The position numbers and the translations under genes are program-made. A stretch of 64,000 bases of DNA from Lachnospiraceae bacterium (GTDB taxonomy: Bacteria > Bacillota > Clostridia > Lachnospirales > Lachnospiraceae): NCBI GenBank assembly GCA_902363675.1, contig CABJAV010000007.1, positions 70,667 through 134,666 of the forward strand. Direction: 5' to 3'. The notes below the pieces were generated by a model, which was not told where the DNA came from, made no database searches, and saw only the letters and a list, made by a program, of their open reading frames with translations. Positions 12,239 through 21,480 of the stretch are shown piece by piece. Within the stretch, counting starts at the first letter, position 1, and each line of letters opens with the position of its first letter.

Positions 12239-12267
12239 TTGAAAAAATAGACTATATATGATATGCT
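12239..12267 (+). promoter_or_regulatory. Candidate promoter of the type I restriction operon
   Basis: TTGAAA at 12239-12244 and TATGCT at 12262-12267, 17 bases apart, about 60 bases ahead of the HTH gene. Boxes are moderate matches only. Confidence 0.35.
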
Positions 12268-12325
12268 TAAAGAGGCGTATAAGCCCTATATTGTTAAGAA
12301 CATATAAACAAAATTGAGGTGTGGT

Positions 12326-12553
12326 ATGGCAATTTCGTATAATAATCTTTGGAAAATTCTGATTGATAAGGAAATGAATAAAGGTGCTTTATGTAGCAAG
12401 GCAAAAATTAGTAAGGGAACAATGGCAAAAATGACGAATAACGAGCCAGTCACATTGACAGTTATAGAAAAAATATGTGAAGTGCTTCAATGTGATATCG
12501 GTGATGTTGTTCAGATTGTAGATATAGAAAAACAGGAGAAAAATAATGGATAA
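12326..12553 (+). CDS. Small XRE/Cro-type HTH regulator
   Basis: A 75-residue protein that is almost entirely one helix-turn-helix domain: KAKISKGTMAKM is the recognition part and ICEVLQCDIGDVVQ the closing helices. It belongs to the Cro/CI-like group common ahead of mobile and restriction genes. ATG 12326 follows a GAGGTG box. Its end overlaps the start of hsdM by eight bases, so the two are translationally coupled. By analogy with restriction-system controller proteins it may set expression of the operon; that role is inferred. Confidence 0.75.
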   Translation: MAISYNNLWKILIDKEMNKGALCSKAKISKGTMAKMTNNEPVTLTVIEKICEVLQCDIGDVVQIVDIEKQEKNNG

Positions 12554-14405
12554 CAGAAGTATAAAGAAGTTAGAAGCAGATTTATGGGAATCAGCAGATT
12601 TACTAAGAGCAGGTTCTAAACTGACATCAAACCAGTATTGTATGCCGGTGCTGGGATTACTCTTTTTAAGATATGCGTATAGTCGATTTAAATTGGTGGA
12701 AGCAGAGATATTAAAGGATAGACCAATGCGTAATGGCAGAAAAATGCCTGTAGAAGCCAAGGATTTTTCTGCTAAAAGTGCACTGTTTTTGCCAAGAGAA
12801 GCACAGTATGATTATCTTGTGAATCTTCCTGAAAATATAGCATCAGCTGATTTGAAAAATATTGCTGGACAGGCAATGAATAGTCTGGGTGAGGTAGTAA
12901 ACAATGCTATGGAACTTGTAGAACAGCAAAGTGAACAGTTAGCAGGTGTATTGCCGAAAAGTTATACGGATTTTTCCGATGAACTGCTGGGAGAGCTGCT
13001 TCGCATATTCAATAACAACGCACTTGATGAAGTTGGTGGCGATGTAATAGGTAGGATTTATGAGTATTTCCTTAATAAATTTGCGAAAAATATAGCTTCG
13101 GATGACGGAGTATTCTTTACGCCAAAATCTTTGGTAAAAATGATAGTTAATATTTTAGAGCCGACATCGGGAGTGCTTCTTGATCCAGCATGTGGTTCAG
13201 GTGGAATGTTTGTACAGACAGGTGACTTTGTAAATGAAGCTGGGTTACAGGCAAATAGTAGTATGACATTTTATGGACAGGAGAAGGTAGAATACAATGC
13301 ACAGCTTTGTCTTATGAATATGGCAGTTCATGGCCTTACAGGAGTAATAAAATCTGGTGATGAAGCGAATACATTTTATCATGATGCTCATAACCTTGAA
13401 GGTTGCTGTGACTATGTAATGGCAAATCCACCATTCAACGTGGATAAGGTAAAGGCAGAATCAACATTCAGTGCAGGAAGACTTCCATTTGGTTGCCCGA
13501 AGGAGAATAAGAATAAAGAAATTGGAAACGCAAATTATCTATGGATTTCGTACTTTTATGCCTATCTCAACGAAAAGGGCAGAGCAGGATTTGTTATGGC
13601 TTCCTCTGCAACAGATAGTCAGGGAAGTGATAAGGATATAAGAGAAAAGCTGGTCAAAACTGGTCATGTTGATGTGATGATAAGTGTCGGTAACAATTTC
13701 TTCTATACAAAGAGCCTTCCGTGTTCATTGTGGTTTTTTGATAAGGGCAAAAAGGAAGAATTGAAGAATAAAGTTCTTTTTATTGATGCGAGAAACTATT
13801 ATACAGAGGTTGACCGTACATTGAATGAATGGTCAGAGTGGCAACTTAAAAATCTGAATGCTATTGTCTGGTTATATCGTGGAGAAAGCGAGAAATATAC
13901 TGCATTACTTCATGAATATAGAAATGCACTTGGAAGTGACAAATTATTTGATGAACAGGTTCATGATTTGACTGAAAGAGTGAAAAAACTTCGTGCAGAA
14001 GCAAAAGCAGCAGTTGAGGATGCAGATAAGCGAGAAAAGAAAAACACACAGACGGAATATGATGAAAAAATTTCCGAACTTACAGAAAAGCTTACAATAG
14101 CTAAAGAAGCGAATTGGCTATATGAAAAATTTGGCGATGGAGAGTATCGTGATATTCTTGGGTTATGTAAAGTTGCTTATACAACAGATGATGCAAAATG
14201 CGATAATAAAGAAGGAATCAGCATTGAAGAAAAAGGGTGGTCACTTACTCCAGGCGCATATGTAGGTGTAGTACCTGTGGAAGATGATGGTGTGAATTTT
14301 GAAGAGCGAATGACAGAGATACATCAAGAACTTTTAGCATTGCAGGTAGAATCAAATGATTTGATGGATACTATCTCTCAGAATATGAAGGAGATGGGAA
14401 TATGA
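12546..14405 (+). CDS. hsdM: Type I restriction-modification DNA methyltransferase subunit (HsdM)
   Basis: Transfers a methyl group from S-adenosylmethionine to adenine N6 at the site chosen by HsdS. The 619 residues contain the N-terminal HsdM helical domain, the SAM-binding motif DPACGSGG at about residue 213, and the catalytic NPPF at residues 294-297. A coiled-coil-like stretch lies near residues 470-520. It is longer than the classic enteric HsdM and resembles the Firmicute form. It overlaps hsdS by four bases (ATGA). Confidence 0.95.
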   Translation: MDNRSIKKLEADLWESADLLRAGSKLTSNQYCMPVLGLLFLRYAYSRFKLVEAEILKDRPMRNGRKMPVEAKDFSAKSALFLPREAQYDYLVNLPENIASADLKNIAGQAMNSLGEVVNNAMELVEQQSEQLAGVLPKSYTDFSDELLGELLRIFNNNALDEVGGDVIGRIYEYFLNKFAKNIASDDGVFFTPKSLVKMIVNILEPTSGVLLDPACGSGGMFVQTGDFVNEAGLQANSSMTFYGQEKVEYNAQLCLMNMAVHGLTGVIKSGDEANTFYHDAHNLEGCCDYVMANPPFNVDKVKAESTFSAGRLPFGCPKENKNKEIGNANYLWISYFYAYLNEKGRAGFVMASSATDSQGSDKDIREKLVKTGHVDVMISVGNNFFYTKSLPCSLWFFDKGKKEELKNKVLFIDARNYYTEVDRTLNEWSEWQLKNLNAIVWLYRGESEKYTALLHEYRNALGSDKLFDEQVHDLTERVKKLRAEAKAAVEDADKREKKNTQTEYDEKISELTEKLTIAKEANWLYEKFGDGEYRDILGLCKVAYTTDDAKCDNKEGISIEEKGWSLTPGAYVGVVPVEDDGVNFEERMTEIHQELLALQVESNDLMDTISQNMKEMGI

Positions 14406-15601
14406 GATGGGAATATAAAATGTTAGATGAATTAGGATCTATTTCTCGTGGTAGGTCAAAACATAGACCTAGAAATGATGAGACTTTATTTGGCGGGAAA
14501 TTTCCATTTGTACAAACTGCTGATGTAAAGAAGGCAAATTTATATCTTACGGAATATGAAGGTACATACAATGAAAAGGGATTAGAGCAAAGTAAATTAT
14601 GGAAAGCTGGGACACTCTGTATTACCATTGCGGCTAATATAGCAGATACAGCAATTTTAGGAATTGATGCGTGTTTCCCAGATAGTATAATGGGATTTAT
14701 ACCATATGATGGAATTGCTAATGTAAAGTTTGTGAAGTATGCATTTGATATGCTTCAAAGAGATTGTAAACAGATATCTCAAGGGACGGCTCAGGATAAT
14801 CTGTCATGGAAGAAATTATCAACAATAAAGTTTCCAGCACCTGATATAGAAGTGCAAAATAAAATAGTAAATTATTTATCAGCATATGATGATTTAATTG
14901 AGAACAATAAAAAGCAAATTAAATTATTGGAAGAAGCAGCGGAACGTCTGTACAGAGAATGGTTTGTAGATTTACACTTTCCGGGATATGAGAATACAGA
15001 GATAATTGACGGGGAGCCAGAAGGATGGAAAAAACAAAAAATATCTGAGTTCGGTGAGATAATAACTGGTAAAACACCTTCAACTACTAAGAAACAATAT
15101 TATGGAGGTAACATTCCATTTGTAAAAATACCGGATATGCACAACTGCGTATATCCAATTGTTACAGAATCTACCTTAACTACGGAAGGGGCTAATACGC
15201 AGAAGAATAAGTTTATCCCCAAGAATGGAATTATGGTTTCATGTATCGCAACGGTTGGTCTTGTAAATATTGCCATTGAACCATGCCAGACGAATCAGCA
15301 GATTAATTCTATTGTTTTGCATGATGAACGAGATTTATACTATACCTACTTTACAATGAAACGTCTAAAAGCATTGCTTGAAGGAGTTGGAAGTAATGGT
15401 GCTACAATGACTAATGTTAATAAAACAAAATTTGGTAACCTTGAGGTACTTTATCCAAGTAACAATTTAAGAAAAGATTATTTTGATTATTGCAAGCCAA
15501 TTTTTGAGAAAATTTATGCATTAAGTGTAGGTGTTCATAAATTATCACAAGTTCGTGACGGCTTACTTCCTAAGCTAATGAGTGGAGAAATCGAGGTGTA
15601 A
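14402..15601 (+). CDS. hsdS: Type I restriction-modification specificity subunit (HsdS)
   Basis: Recognises the bipartite DNA target for both methylation and cleavage. The 399-residue protein has the expected two target-recognition domains, each followed by a conserved helical spacer: residues about 1-160 with helix LLEEAAERLYREWFVDL, then about 205-370 with VHKLSQVRDGLLPKLMSGE. I see no second hsdS or partial recognition domain nearby that would allow shuffling. The target sequence cannot be read from the protein. Confidence 0.94.
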   Translation: MRWEYKMLDELGSISRGRSKHRPRNDETLFGGKFPFVQTADVKKANLYLTEYEGTYNEKGLEQSKLWKAGTLCITIAANIADTAILGIDACFPDSIMGFIPYDGIANVKFVKYAFDMLQRDCKQISQGTAQDNLSWKKLSTIKFPAPDIEVQNKIVNYLSAYDDLIENNKKQIKLLEEAAERLYREWFVDLHFPGYENTEIIDGEPEGWKKQKISEFGEIITGKTPSTTKKQYYGGNIPFVKIPDMHNCVYPIVTESTLTTEGANTQKNKFIPKNGIMVSCIATVGLVNIAIEPCQTNQQINSIVLHDERDLYYTYFTMKRLKALLEGVGSNGATMTNVNKTKFGNLEVLYPSNNLRKDYFDYCKPIFEKIYALSVGVHKLSQVRDGLLPKLMSGEIEV

Positions 15602-15603
15602 TT

Positions 15604-16776
15604 ATGATTATACTGGATGTTGAAGAACAGAAGAAAACTGTTTTTGAATTAAATGAAATTGAACCATTTGAAGAAGAAATGACTTTTTATTATGATGAGA
15701 GTGGTAATTGCAGAAAGTTTTATCTTACAGACACAGGATTCAATGATTCTGATGCAATAAAGGGAGATTTTGTATTAGCGGGTGTAGCACATGAGGGAAA
15801 GTCATTTGAGATTGATGCACCATCACTATATAAAGCACTTGATTATAAAGAAGGCCAGAAAGAACTTAAGTTTAAGCACCTATATTTTAATTCGACAGAT
15901 TTTTTGAATTTTATTGGTAGCAAAAGAGCAACGAATTTTTTGAAATGGTTGTATTCGAGTGGTTTGTATATTCATTATAGTGCATTAAATAATTTGTTTT
16001 ATTCACTTGTAGATATTGTTGATTCTTTATGGAAAACACATCCCCAATGTATTATGTACATCTGGGAAATAAAGAGCGCATTGTACGATTTTGTCATTGA
16101 ACATCAAGATGAGGTTATTGACATTTTTATAAGACATACATACCCTGATGTGAAAGATGCATCATCATTCTGTAATGACTTGTGTTATTTGATTAGAACA
16201 TATAATGAAGATGCTGAATATTATCCTGGTTTCTTTTTGGAATTGTTTCGACAGATGCTAAAGACAGCTGGAAAACTAGATAAGATAGTTTTTATTCAAG
16301 ACAATGAGCCATATTTGTTAATCAAGGAATACTACTTGTTCTATTTAGAAAGATGTGAGATTTTCAGTAAATCAAATCATATTTTTGATGAAGAAGCTAG
16401 CGTACAAAAACAACTATCTGAAATTCAACTATACGAAGAGGGAAAATTGCTTAATAATTGGAAATTTGTGAAATCACACGAGAATATATATATTCAGATT
16501 TCGGATATGATAGCAGGGCTACTTAGAAAACTCTTTATGTTTTTAGATGAAAACTCATTGGAAAAAATACAGGCAATTGCACGAGAATTAAATGATAAGC
16601 AAATCGATAATTTTTCAATCATATGGTTGTTTATAAAAAAATCTGATAACAAATCCAAACTTTTTATTAAGAACACAAACACACCTAAAAATGTAAATGA
16701 AAGAATGAATAAGTTACAGATTCTTGGTGTTGCAAATAACAGTGCTGGAAAAGGAGATATGTGCCATGAGTTATGA
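15604..16776 (+). CDS. DUF3800-family protein embedded in the type I operon
   Basis: A 390-residue protein with the DUF3800 hallmarks: the opening FYYDESGN near residue 30 and the closing acidic motif in IQISDMIAG. DUF3800 has an RNase H-like appearance and is frequent in defence islands; its activity is not settled. It sits between hsdS (two-base gap) and hsdR, whose start it overlaps by 11 bases, so it is translated as part of the restriction operon. It may be an accessory nuclease or effector; this is inference. Confidence 0.75.
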   Translation: MIILDVEEQKKTVFELNEIEPFEEEMTFYYDESGNCRKFYLTDTGFNDSDAIKGDFVLAGVAHEGKSFEIDAPSLYKALDYKEGQKELKFKHLYFNSTDFLNFIGSKRATNFLKWLYSSGLYIHYSALNNLFYSLVDIVDSLWKTHPQCIMYIWEIKSALYDFVIEHQDEVIDIFIRHTYPDVKDASSFCNDLCYLIRTYNEDAEYYPGFFLELFRQMLKTAGKLDKIVFIQDNEPYLLIKEYYLFYLERCEIFSKSNHIFDEEASVQKQLSEIQLYEEGKLLNNWKFVKSHENIYIQISDMIAGLLRKLFMFLDENSLEKIQAIARELNDKQIDNFSIIWLFIKKSDNKSKLFIKNTNTPKNVNERMNKLQILGVANNSAGKGDMCHEL

Positions 16777-19700
16777 TTATTCTGAAAATATATTGGTACA
16801 GGAAAGTGCTGGTCACCTTCTTGAAGATGAACTTGGTTGGCGTGTAGAACTTGCTTATAATACAGAAGTATTAGGTGAAACTGGCACATTTGGCAGGAAA
16901 TCATATAAGGAAATCCTTCTTGTGAAATATCTCAAGCAGGCACTTTCAAAACTCAATCAATGGCTTACTCCAGCATTACTTGAAGATGTTATAAAAACAT
17001 TTGAAAGCCATATGTCATCAGCTTCTCTTATGCAGATAAATGAGGAAAAGTATAGATGCATAAGAGATGGTATTCCAGTGAAGGTGAAAAAGCCGAATGG
17101 TCAGATTGAGGAGAAGAAGGCAATAGTCATTGATTTTAAAAATCCAGATAATAATGATTTTCTTGCTGTTAAGGAAATGAAAATACATGGAGATCTTTAT
17201 CGGAGACGCACAGATATTGTGGGTTTTGTAAATGGAATACCTCTTCTTTTTATAGAATTGAAGAAGAATTCTGTAGATGTGCAGAATGCATACACAGATA
17301 ACTATACAGACTATCTTGATACAATACCGCATTTGTTTTATTATAATGCATTTCTTATCTTGTCTAATGGAACAGAGGCTAAAGTGGGAACATTAGGTAG
17401 CAAATATGAATTTTTTCATGAGTGGAAAAGATTGTCTGAGCAGGAAGAAGGTAATGTTGCACTTGAAACGATGCTTAGAGGTATATGCAAAAAGGATAAC
17501 TTCCTTGATTTGTTGGAAAATTTCATATTATTTGACCATTCAGATGGAAAAACAGTAAAGATTTTAGCACGAAATCACCAGTATTTGGGTGTAAATGAGG
17601 CTGTTAAGGCGTATGAAGCACGTAAATTGAATAATGGAAAACTTGGTGTATTCTGGCATACACAAGGTTCTGGTAAAAGTTATTCTATGGTATTTTTATC
17701 ACAGAAAATTCGGCGAAAATTTGCAGGTTCTCCAACGATTGTGATTTTGACAGACAGGGATGAGTTAAATACACAGATTAGCGATACTTTTGAAAATTGT
17801 GGATTACTTGGAAAAACAAAGGCTGCAAAGTATATTGCTACGAGTGGTGATGACCTTATAACAAAATTGCAAGGAAATCCTAGCTTTATATTTACTTTGA
17901 TTCAGAAATTTAATAAGAAAGATGTACAGCCAATCATACCAGATCATGACATTATTATAATGTCCGATGAAGCACATAGGAGTCAGTATGGAATATTTGC
18001 AGACAATATGATGAATTTGTTGCCTACAGCCGCACGTATTGGTTTTACAGGAACACCATTATTATCAAATGATAATATTACAGAGAGAACATTTGGTGGT
18101 TATATTTCCATCTATGATTTTAAGAGAGCAGTTGAGGATAAAGCAACAGTCCCGCTATATTATGAGAATCGTGGAGAGAAGATTTTGGATTTAGACAATC
18201 CGGATATTACGGATAAGATATTGGATGCGATTGAGGCAGCAGATTTAGATCCAGACCAGACAGAAAAACTGGAGCGTGAGTTTAAGAAAGAGATTCATAT
18301 TATGACAGCACCACAAAGGCTTAAATCTGTAGCCAAAGACTTTGTTTCTCATTATTCGGATTTATGGACAAGTGGTAAGGCTATGTTTGTGTGCCTGAAT
18401 AAAGTGACTTGTGTTCGGATGTATAACCTTGTGCAGAATTATTGGAAAGAAGAAATTAAACGATTAGAAGGCATAAAATCAAAAGTATCACAGCAGGAAG
18501 TACAGGAACTGGAACGCAAGATTAAATGGATGAAAGAAACCGAAATGGCTGTCGTTATTTCTCAGGAGCAGAATGAGATTCAGACATTTAAGAAATGGAA
18601 TCTTGATATAAAGCCGCATCGTGAAAAGATGGAGAAAAGAGAACTCGATAAAGAGTTTAAGGATAAGGACAATCCACTTCGAGTAGTGTTTGTCTGTGCA
18701 ATGTGGCTTACTGGTTTTGATGTAAAATGCTTGTCATGTCTATATCTTGATAAGCCTTTGAAAGCGCATACTCTCATGCAGACAATAGCAAGAGCAAATC
18801 GTGTGGCAGAGGGCAAGAGTAACGGACTTATTATTGACTATATCGGCATAGTAAAGGCACTTCGTAAAGCACTTGCAGATTATACAGCAAATGTTGGAGG
18901 AAGAGAGACTGATCCAACAATAGATAAGGAAGAACTTATAGAGCACATGCTGGAAACTATATCAGCAGCTATAGAATTTTTATGTAGCAGAAATTTTGAG
19001 TTGGAGGATTTGATTAAGGCAAAAGACTTTTCAAAATTAGCATTATTACAGACAGCAGCAAATGCTGTTTCTGATAGCCGAGAATCACGCAAGCAGTTTA
19101 CGACATATGCAAATGAAATCAACCGAATGATGAAGTATCTCGATAGAGATGATATATCAGATGTGGATAGAGATAGAAAAGATGCACTCATAGCAATAGC
19201 TGATGAACTAAAGAAAAAGAAGAAGCATGTTGACAATGTCGATTTGATGGTTCAGATTAATGGGATTCTGGGTGAATATATAATGATTGAACAGGAATCT
19301 AATAATAACGACATAGCCAAGCGTTTTGATATCAGTAGAATAGATTTTGATTTGCTTCGAAGAGAGTTTGCAAAGACAAAGAAAAAGAATCTGCTTATTA
19401 CGGATTTGGATGAATTGATTCAAACAAGATTAGATAGTATGCTCAAAGAAAATCCAAGTCGTGTGGATTATTATGAAAGATATCAGACAATCATTGATGA
19501 ATATAATAATGAGCAGGACAGGGCAAACATTGAAAAGACATTTATGGACTTGATGAATCTGGCTAATTCTATGAATCAGGAAGAAAAGCGTTATGTCAGA
19601 GAGGGCTTTACAAGTGATGAAGAACTGTCATTGTATGATATGCTTTTCAATGAAAATCTTTCAAAAGAAGATATCAATAAGATAAAGAAAGTTGCGATAG

Positions 19701-19900
19701 ACTTGCTGGAAAGGATAAAAGCAAAGATATCTGAACTTGACCATTGGACTGAGAAACAGGAAACGAAGGCTGAAGTTGATACTCTTATAGGCACAATCCT
19801 CTGGGAAGAATTACCAGAGAGTTATTCTGATAATGCAATATTTGCATATAGACAGAAAATTTATGAGTATGTATTTATGAGGTATAAAGAGGTGGCGTAA
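16766..19900 (+). CDS. hsdR: Type I restriction endonuclease subunit R (HsdR)
   Basis: DNA-translocating nuclease subunit that cuts unmethylated DNA far from the site. The protein of 1044 residues has an N-terminal PD-(D/E)xK nuclease core (RRTDIVGFVNG, then LFIELKK), the helicase P-loop HTQGSGKS, the Walker B box SDEAHR, GFTGTPL, and the later motif TGFDVKCLSCLYLDKPL. ATG 16766 is used because AAAGGAGAT lies ahead; the longer frame from 16724 lies inside the DUF3800 gene. The C-terminal helical region is complete, so the enzyme should be active. Confidence 0.96.
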   Translation: MSYDYSENILVQESAGHLLEDELGWRVELAYNTEVLGETGTFGRKSYKEILLVKYLKQALSKLNQWLTPALLEDVIKTFESHMSSASLMQINEEKYRCIRDGIPVKVKKPNGQIEEKKAIVIDFKNPDNNDFLAVKEMKIHGDLYRRRTDIVGFVNGIPLLFIELKKNSVDVQNAYTDNYTDYLDTIPHLFYYNAFLILSNGTEAKVGTLGSKYEFFHEWKRLSEQEEGNVALETMLRGICKKDNFLDLLENFILFDHSDGKTVKILARNHQYLGVNEAVKAYEARKLNNGKLGVFWHTQGSGKSYSMVFLSQKIRRKFAGSPTIVILTDRDELNTQISDTFENCGLLGKTKAAKYIATSGDDLITKLQGNPSFIFTLIQKFNKKDVQPIIPDHDIIIMSDEAHRSQYGIFADNMMNLLPTAARIGFTGTPLLSNDNITERTFGGYISIYDFKRAVEDKATVPLYYENRGEKILDLDNPDITDKILDAIEAADLDPDQTEKLEREFKKEIHIMTAPQRLKSVAKDFVSHYSDLWTSGKAMFVCLNKVTCVRMYNLVQNYWKEEIKRLEGIKSKVSQQEVQELERKIKWMKETEMAVVISQEQNEIQTFKKWNLDIKPHREKMEKRELDKEFKDKDNPLRVVFVCAMWLTGFDVKCLSCLYLDKPLKAHTLMQTIARANRVAEGKSNGLIIDYIGIVKALRKALADYTANVGGRETDPTIDKEELIEHMLETISAAIEFLCSRNFELEDLIKAKDFSKLALLQTAANAVSDSRESRKQFTTYANEINRMMKYLDRDDISDVDRDRKDALIAIADELKKKKKHVDNVDLMVQINGILGEYIMIEQESNNNDIAKRFDISRIDFDLLRREFAKTKKKNLLITDLDELIQTRLDSMLKENPSRVDYYERYQTIIDEYNNEQDRANIEKTFMDLMNLANSMNQEEKRYVREGFTSDEELSLYDMLFNENLSKEDINKIKKVAIDLLERIKAKISELDHWTEKQETKAEVDTLIGTILWEELPESYSDNAIFAYRQKIYEYVFMRYKEVA

Positions 19901-19901
19901 A

Positions 19902-20012
19902 ATTGTCGGTGATTATACATATGACGCTACTGATGCTAGTAAAGAACTATTTGATAATTACGATAATTTAAGCTCTGCCATTAAGGCAGAAATACCATTC
20001 AATCAGATATGA
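19902..20012 (+). pseudogene. Short orphan reading-frame tail behind hsdR
   Basis: One frame reads a protein-like stretch (IVGDYTYDATDASKELFDNY and onwards) that ends in TGA at 20010-20012. It has no start codon with a ribosome binding site and runs into the hsdR end. It looks like the last 36 codons of a gene whose front was lost, marking a join between two cassettes. I do not recognise the family. Confidence 0.25.
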
Positions 20013-20052
20013 ATATTGAGTAAGGAAGAATAGAGAAAGTGAAGAGAAAACT

Positions 20053-21468
20053 ATGAACAAGAAGTGCCAGGTATTTACGCCTGAAAATTATGTAATAGAA
20101 TTACTAGATAGTGTGGGTTATACCCATAATTTATATGGAAAAAAAATACTAGAGAATTCCTGTGGCGATGGCAACATCCTGGTTGCGGTAGTTCAAAGGT
20201 ATATTGATGATTGTAAGGAAAATGGTTTGTCTAGAACAAGAATAAAGAATGGATTAGCAAAAGACATATATGGAATCGAGATTGATGAAGAACAGTATAA
20301 AAAGTGTATTGATAATTTAGATAAAGTATTAAAACGTAACGATATTGACAAAGTTGATTGGAAAGTGATAAATGCAGATTATTTGAAGTGGAATACTACT
20401 ATTGAATTTCAATATATTGTTGGAAATCCTCCTTATATTACATACAGTGAATTGAAAGAGGAGGAACAGATGTTTGTAAAGAGTAATTTCTCTACATGTG
20501 TCAAAGGAAAATTTGATTATTGCTATGCATTTATAGAGAAAAGTATTAATTCATTAGCAGATAACGGGAAAATGTCTTATCTTATTCCAAGTAGTATTTA
20601 TAAGACTGTATTTGGACATAATCTGAGGATTTTTATGAGTCCGTACATTGCCAAAATAAAGGATTACAAACAAGTTAAAATATTTGATAAGGCATTAGTT
20701 AAGTCATCCATTATGGTGTTAGACAAACAACGTCAGCAGGAGCTTTTGCATTATCAGGACATGAGTATGGAAAATGCGATAGATATACCTATTGCTCAAC
20801 TAGATGAAAAGTGGTTTTTTGCAGATGAGAATGAAGTGGGACAACATCGATTTGGGGATTATTTTAAGGTGTCACATGTTGTGGCAACACTTCTAAATAA
20901 AGCATATGTTCTGTCAGACGGGGCATATACCGAAGTGGATAATGGCTATGTTTGTGGTAATCATATTATTGAAAGAGAAGTAGTAAGAAATACTGAAACA
21001 CCTCGAACGCTTAGATATATTAAACATGAAAAAATTATTTTTCCGTATACATATGACGAAAATGAGTTAGTACATTATGATGATGGTGAGTTTGAACGAT
21101 TATATCCTGGGGCTACGGCGTATCTTAATGAGTTTCGTGATGATTTAGATAAAAGGCAAAGTGATAATAATGCAAAATGGTATGAGTATGGTCGCTCACA
21201 AGCACTGAGTGGCTTGAATAGACAAAAACTTCTGATTTCAACAGTTGTGACAAATGATGTAGACGTATATGAATTAGAGCAGGAATGTATACCATATGCG
21301 GGAATGTATATCGTGCAAAAGGAAGATAATAATGAATATACATTGACAGATGCAATGAGAATACTTAGAAGCGACGAATTTAAAGAGTATGTTTTTAAAA
21401 TTGGAATACCTATAAGTGGCAAATCGGTGAGAATAACATCGAAGGATGTTGAAAATTATATGTTTTAG
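20053..21468 (+). CDS. N6-adenine DNA methyltransferase (Eco57I/TaqI-like)
   Basis: A 471-residue class I methylase. Residues 7-20 hold the QVFTPENYV motif at the start of many N6-adenine methylases. A SAM-binding motif reads ILENSCGDGN near residue 33, and the catalytic NPPY is at residues 125-128. The C-terminal 200 residues lack a visible nuclease motif and probably recognise DNA. No partner specificity gene is adjacent. It is followed after 12 bases by the dual-GHKL ATPase, then a receiver-like gene and an HNH nuclease. I infer it protects host DNA in a four-gene restriction-like system. Confidence 0.85.
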   Translation: MNKKCQVFTPENYVIELLDSVGYTHNLYGKKILENSCGDGNILVAVVQRYIDDCKENGLSRTRIKNGLAKDIYGIEIDEEQYKKCIDNLDKVLKRNDIDKVDWKVINADYLKWNTTIEFQYIVGNPPYITYSELKEEEQMFVKSNFSTCVKGKFDYCYAFIEKSINSLADNGKMSYLIPSSIYKTVFGHNLRIFMSPYIAKIKDYKQVKIFDKALVKSSIMVLDKQRQQELLHYQDMSMENAIDIPIAQLDEKWFFADENEVGQHRFGDYFKVSHVVATLLNKAYVLSDGAYTEVDNGYVCGNHIIEREVVRNTETPRTLRYIKHEKIIFPYTYDENELVHYDDGEFERLYPGATAYLNEFRDDLDKRQSDNNAKWYEYGRSQALSGLNRQKLLISTVVTNDVDVYELEQECIPYAGMYIVQKEDNNEYTLTDAMRILRSDEFKEYVFKIGIPISGKSVRITSKDVENYMF

Positions 21469-21480
21469 GAGGTGACTTGA

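Noticed and set aside
14402..15601. Possible phase-variable hsdS shuffling locus
   Set aside because: Only one hsdS is present, with no inverted partial copy and no recombinase nearby.
12546..19900. Type I system read as broken by the DUF3800 insertion
   Set aside because: hsdM, hsdS and hsdR are all full length with intact motifs, and the overlaps keep translation coupled.
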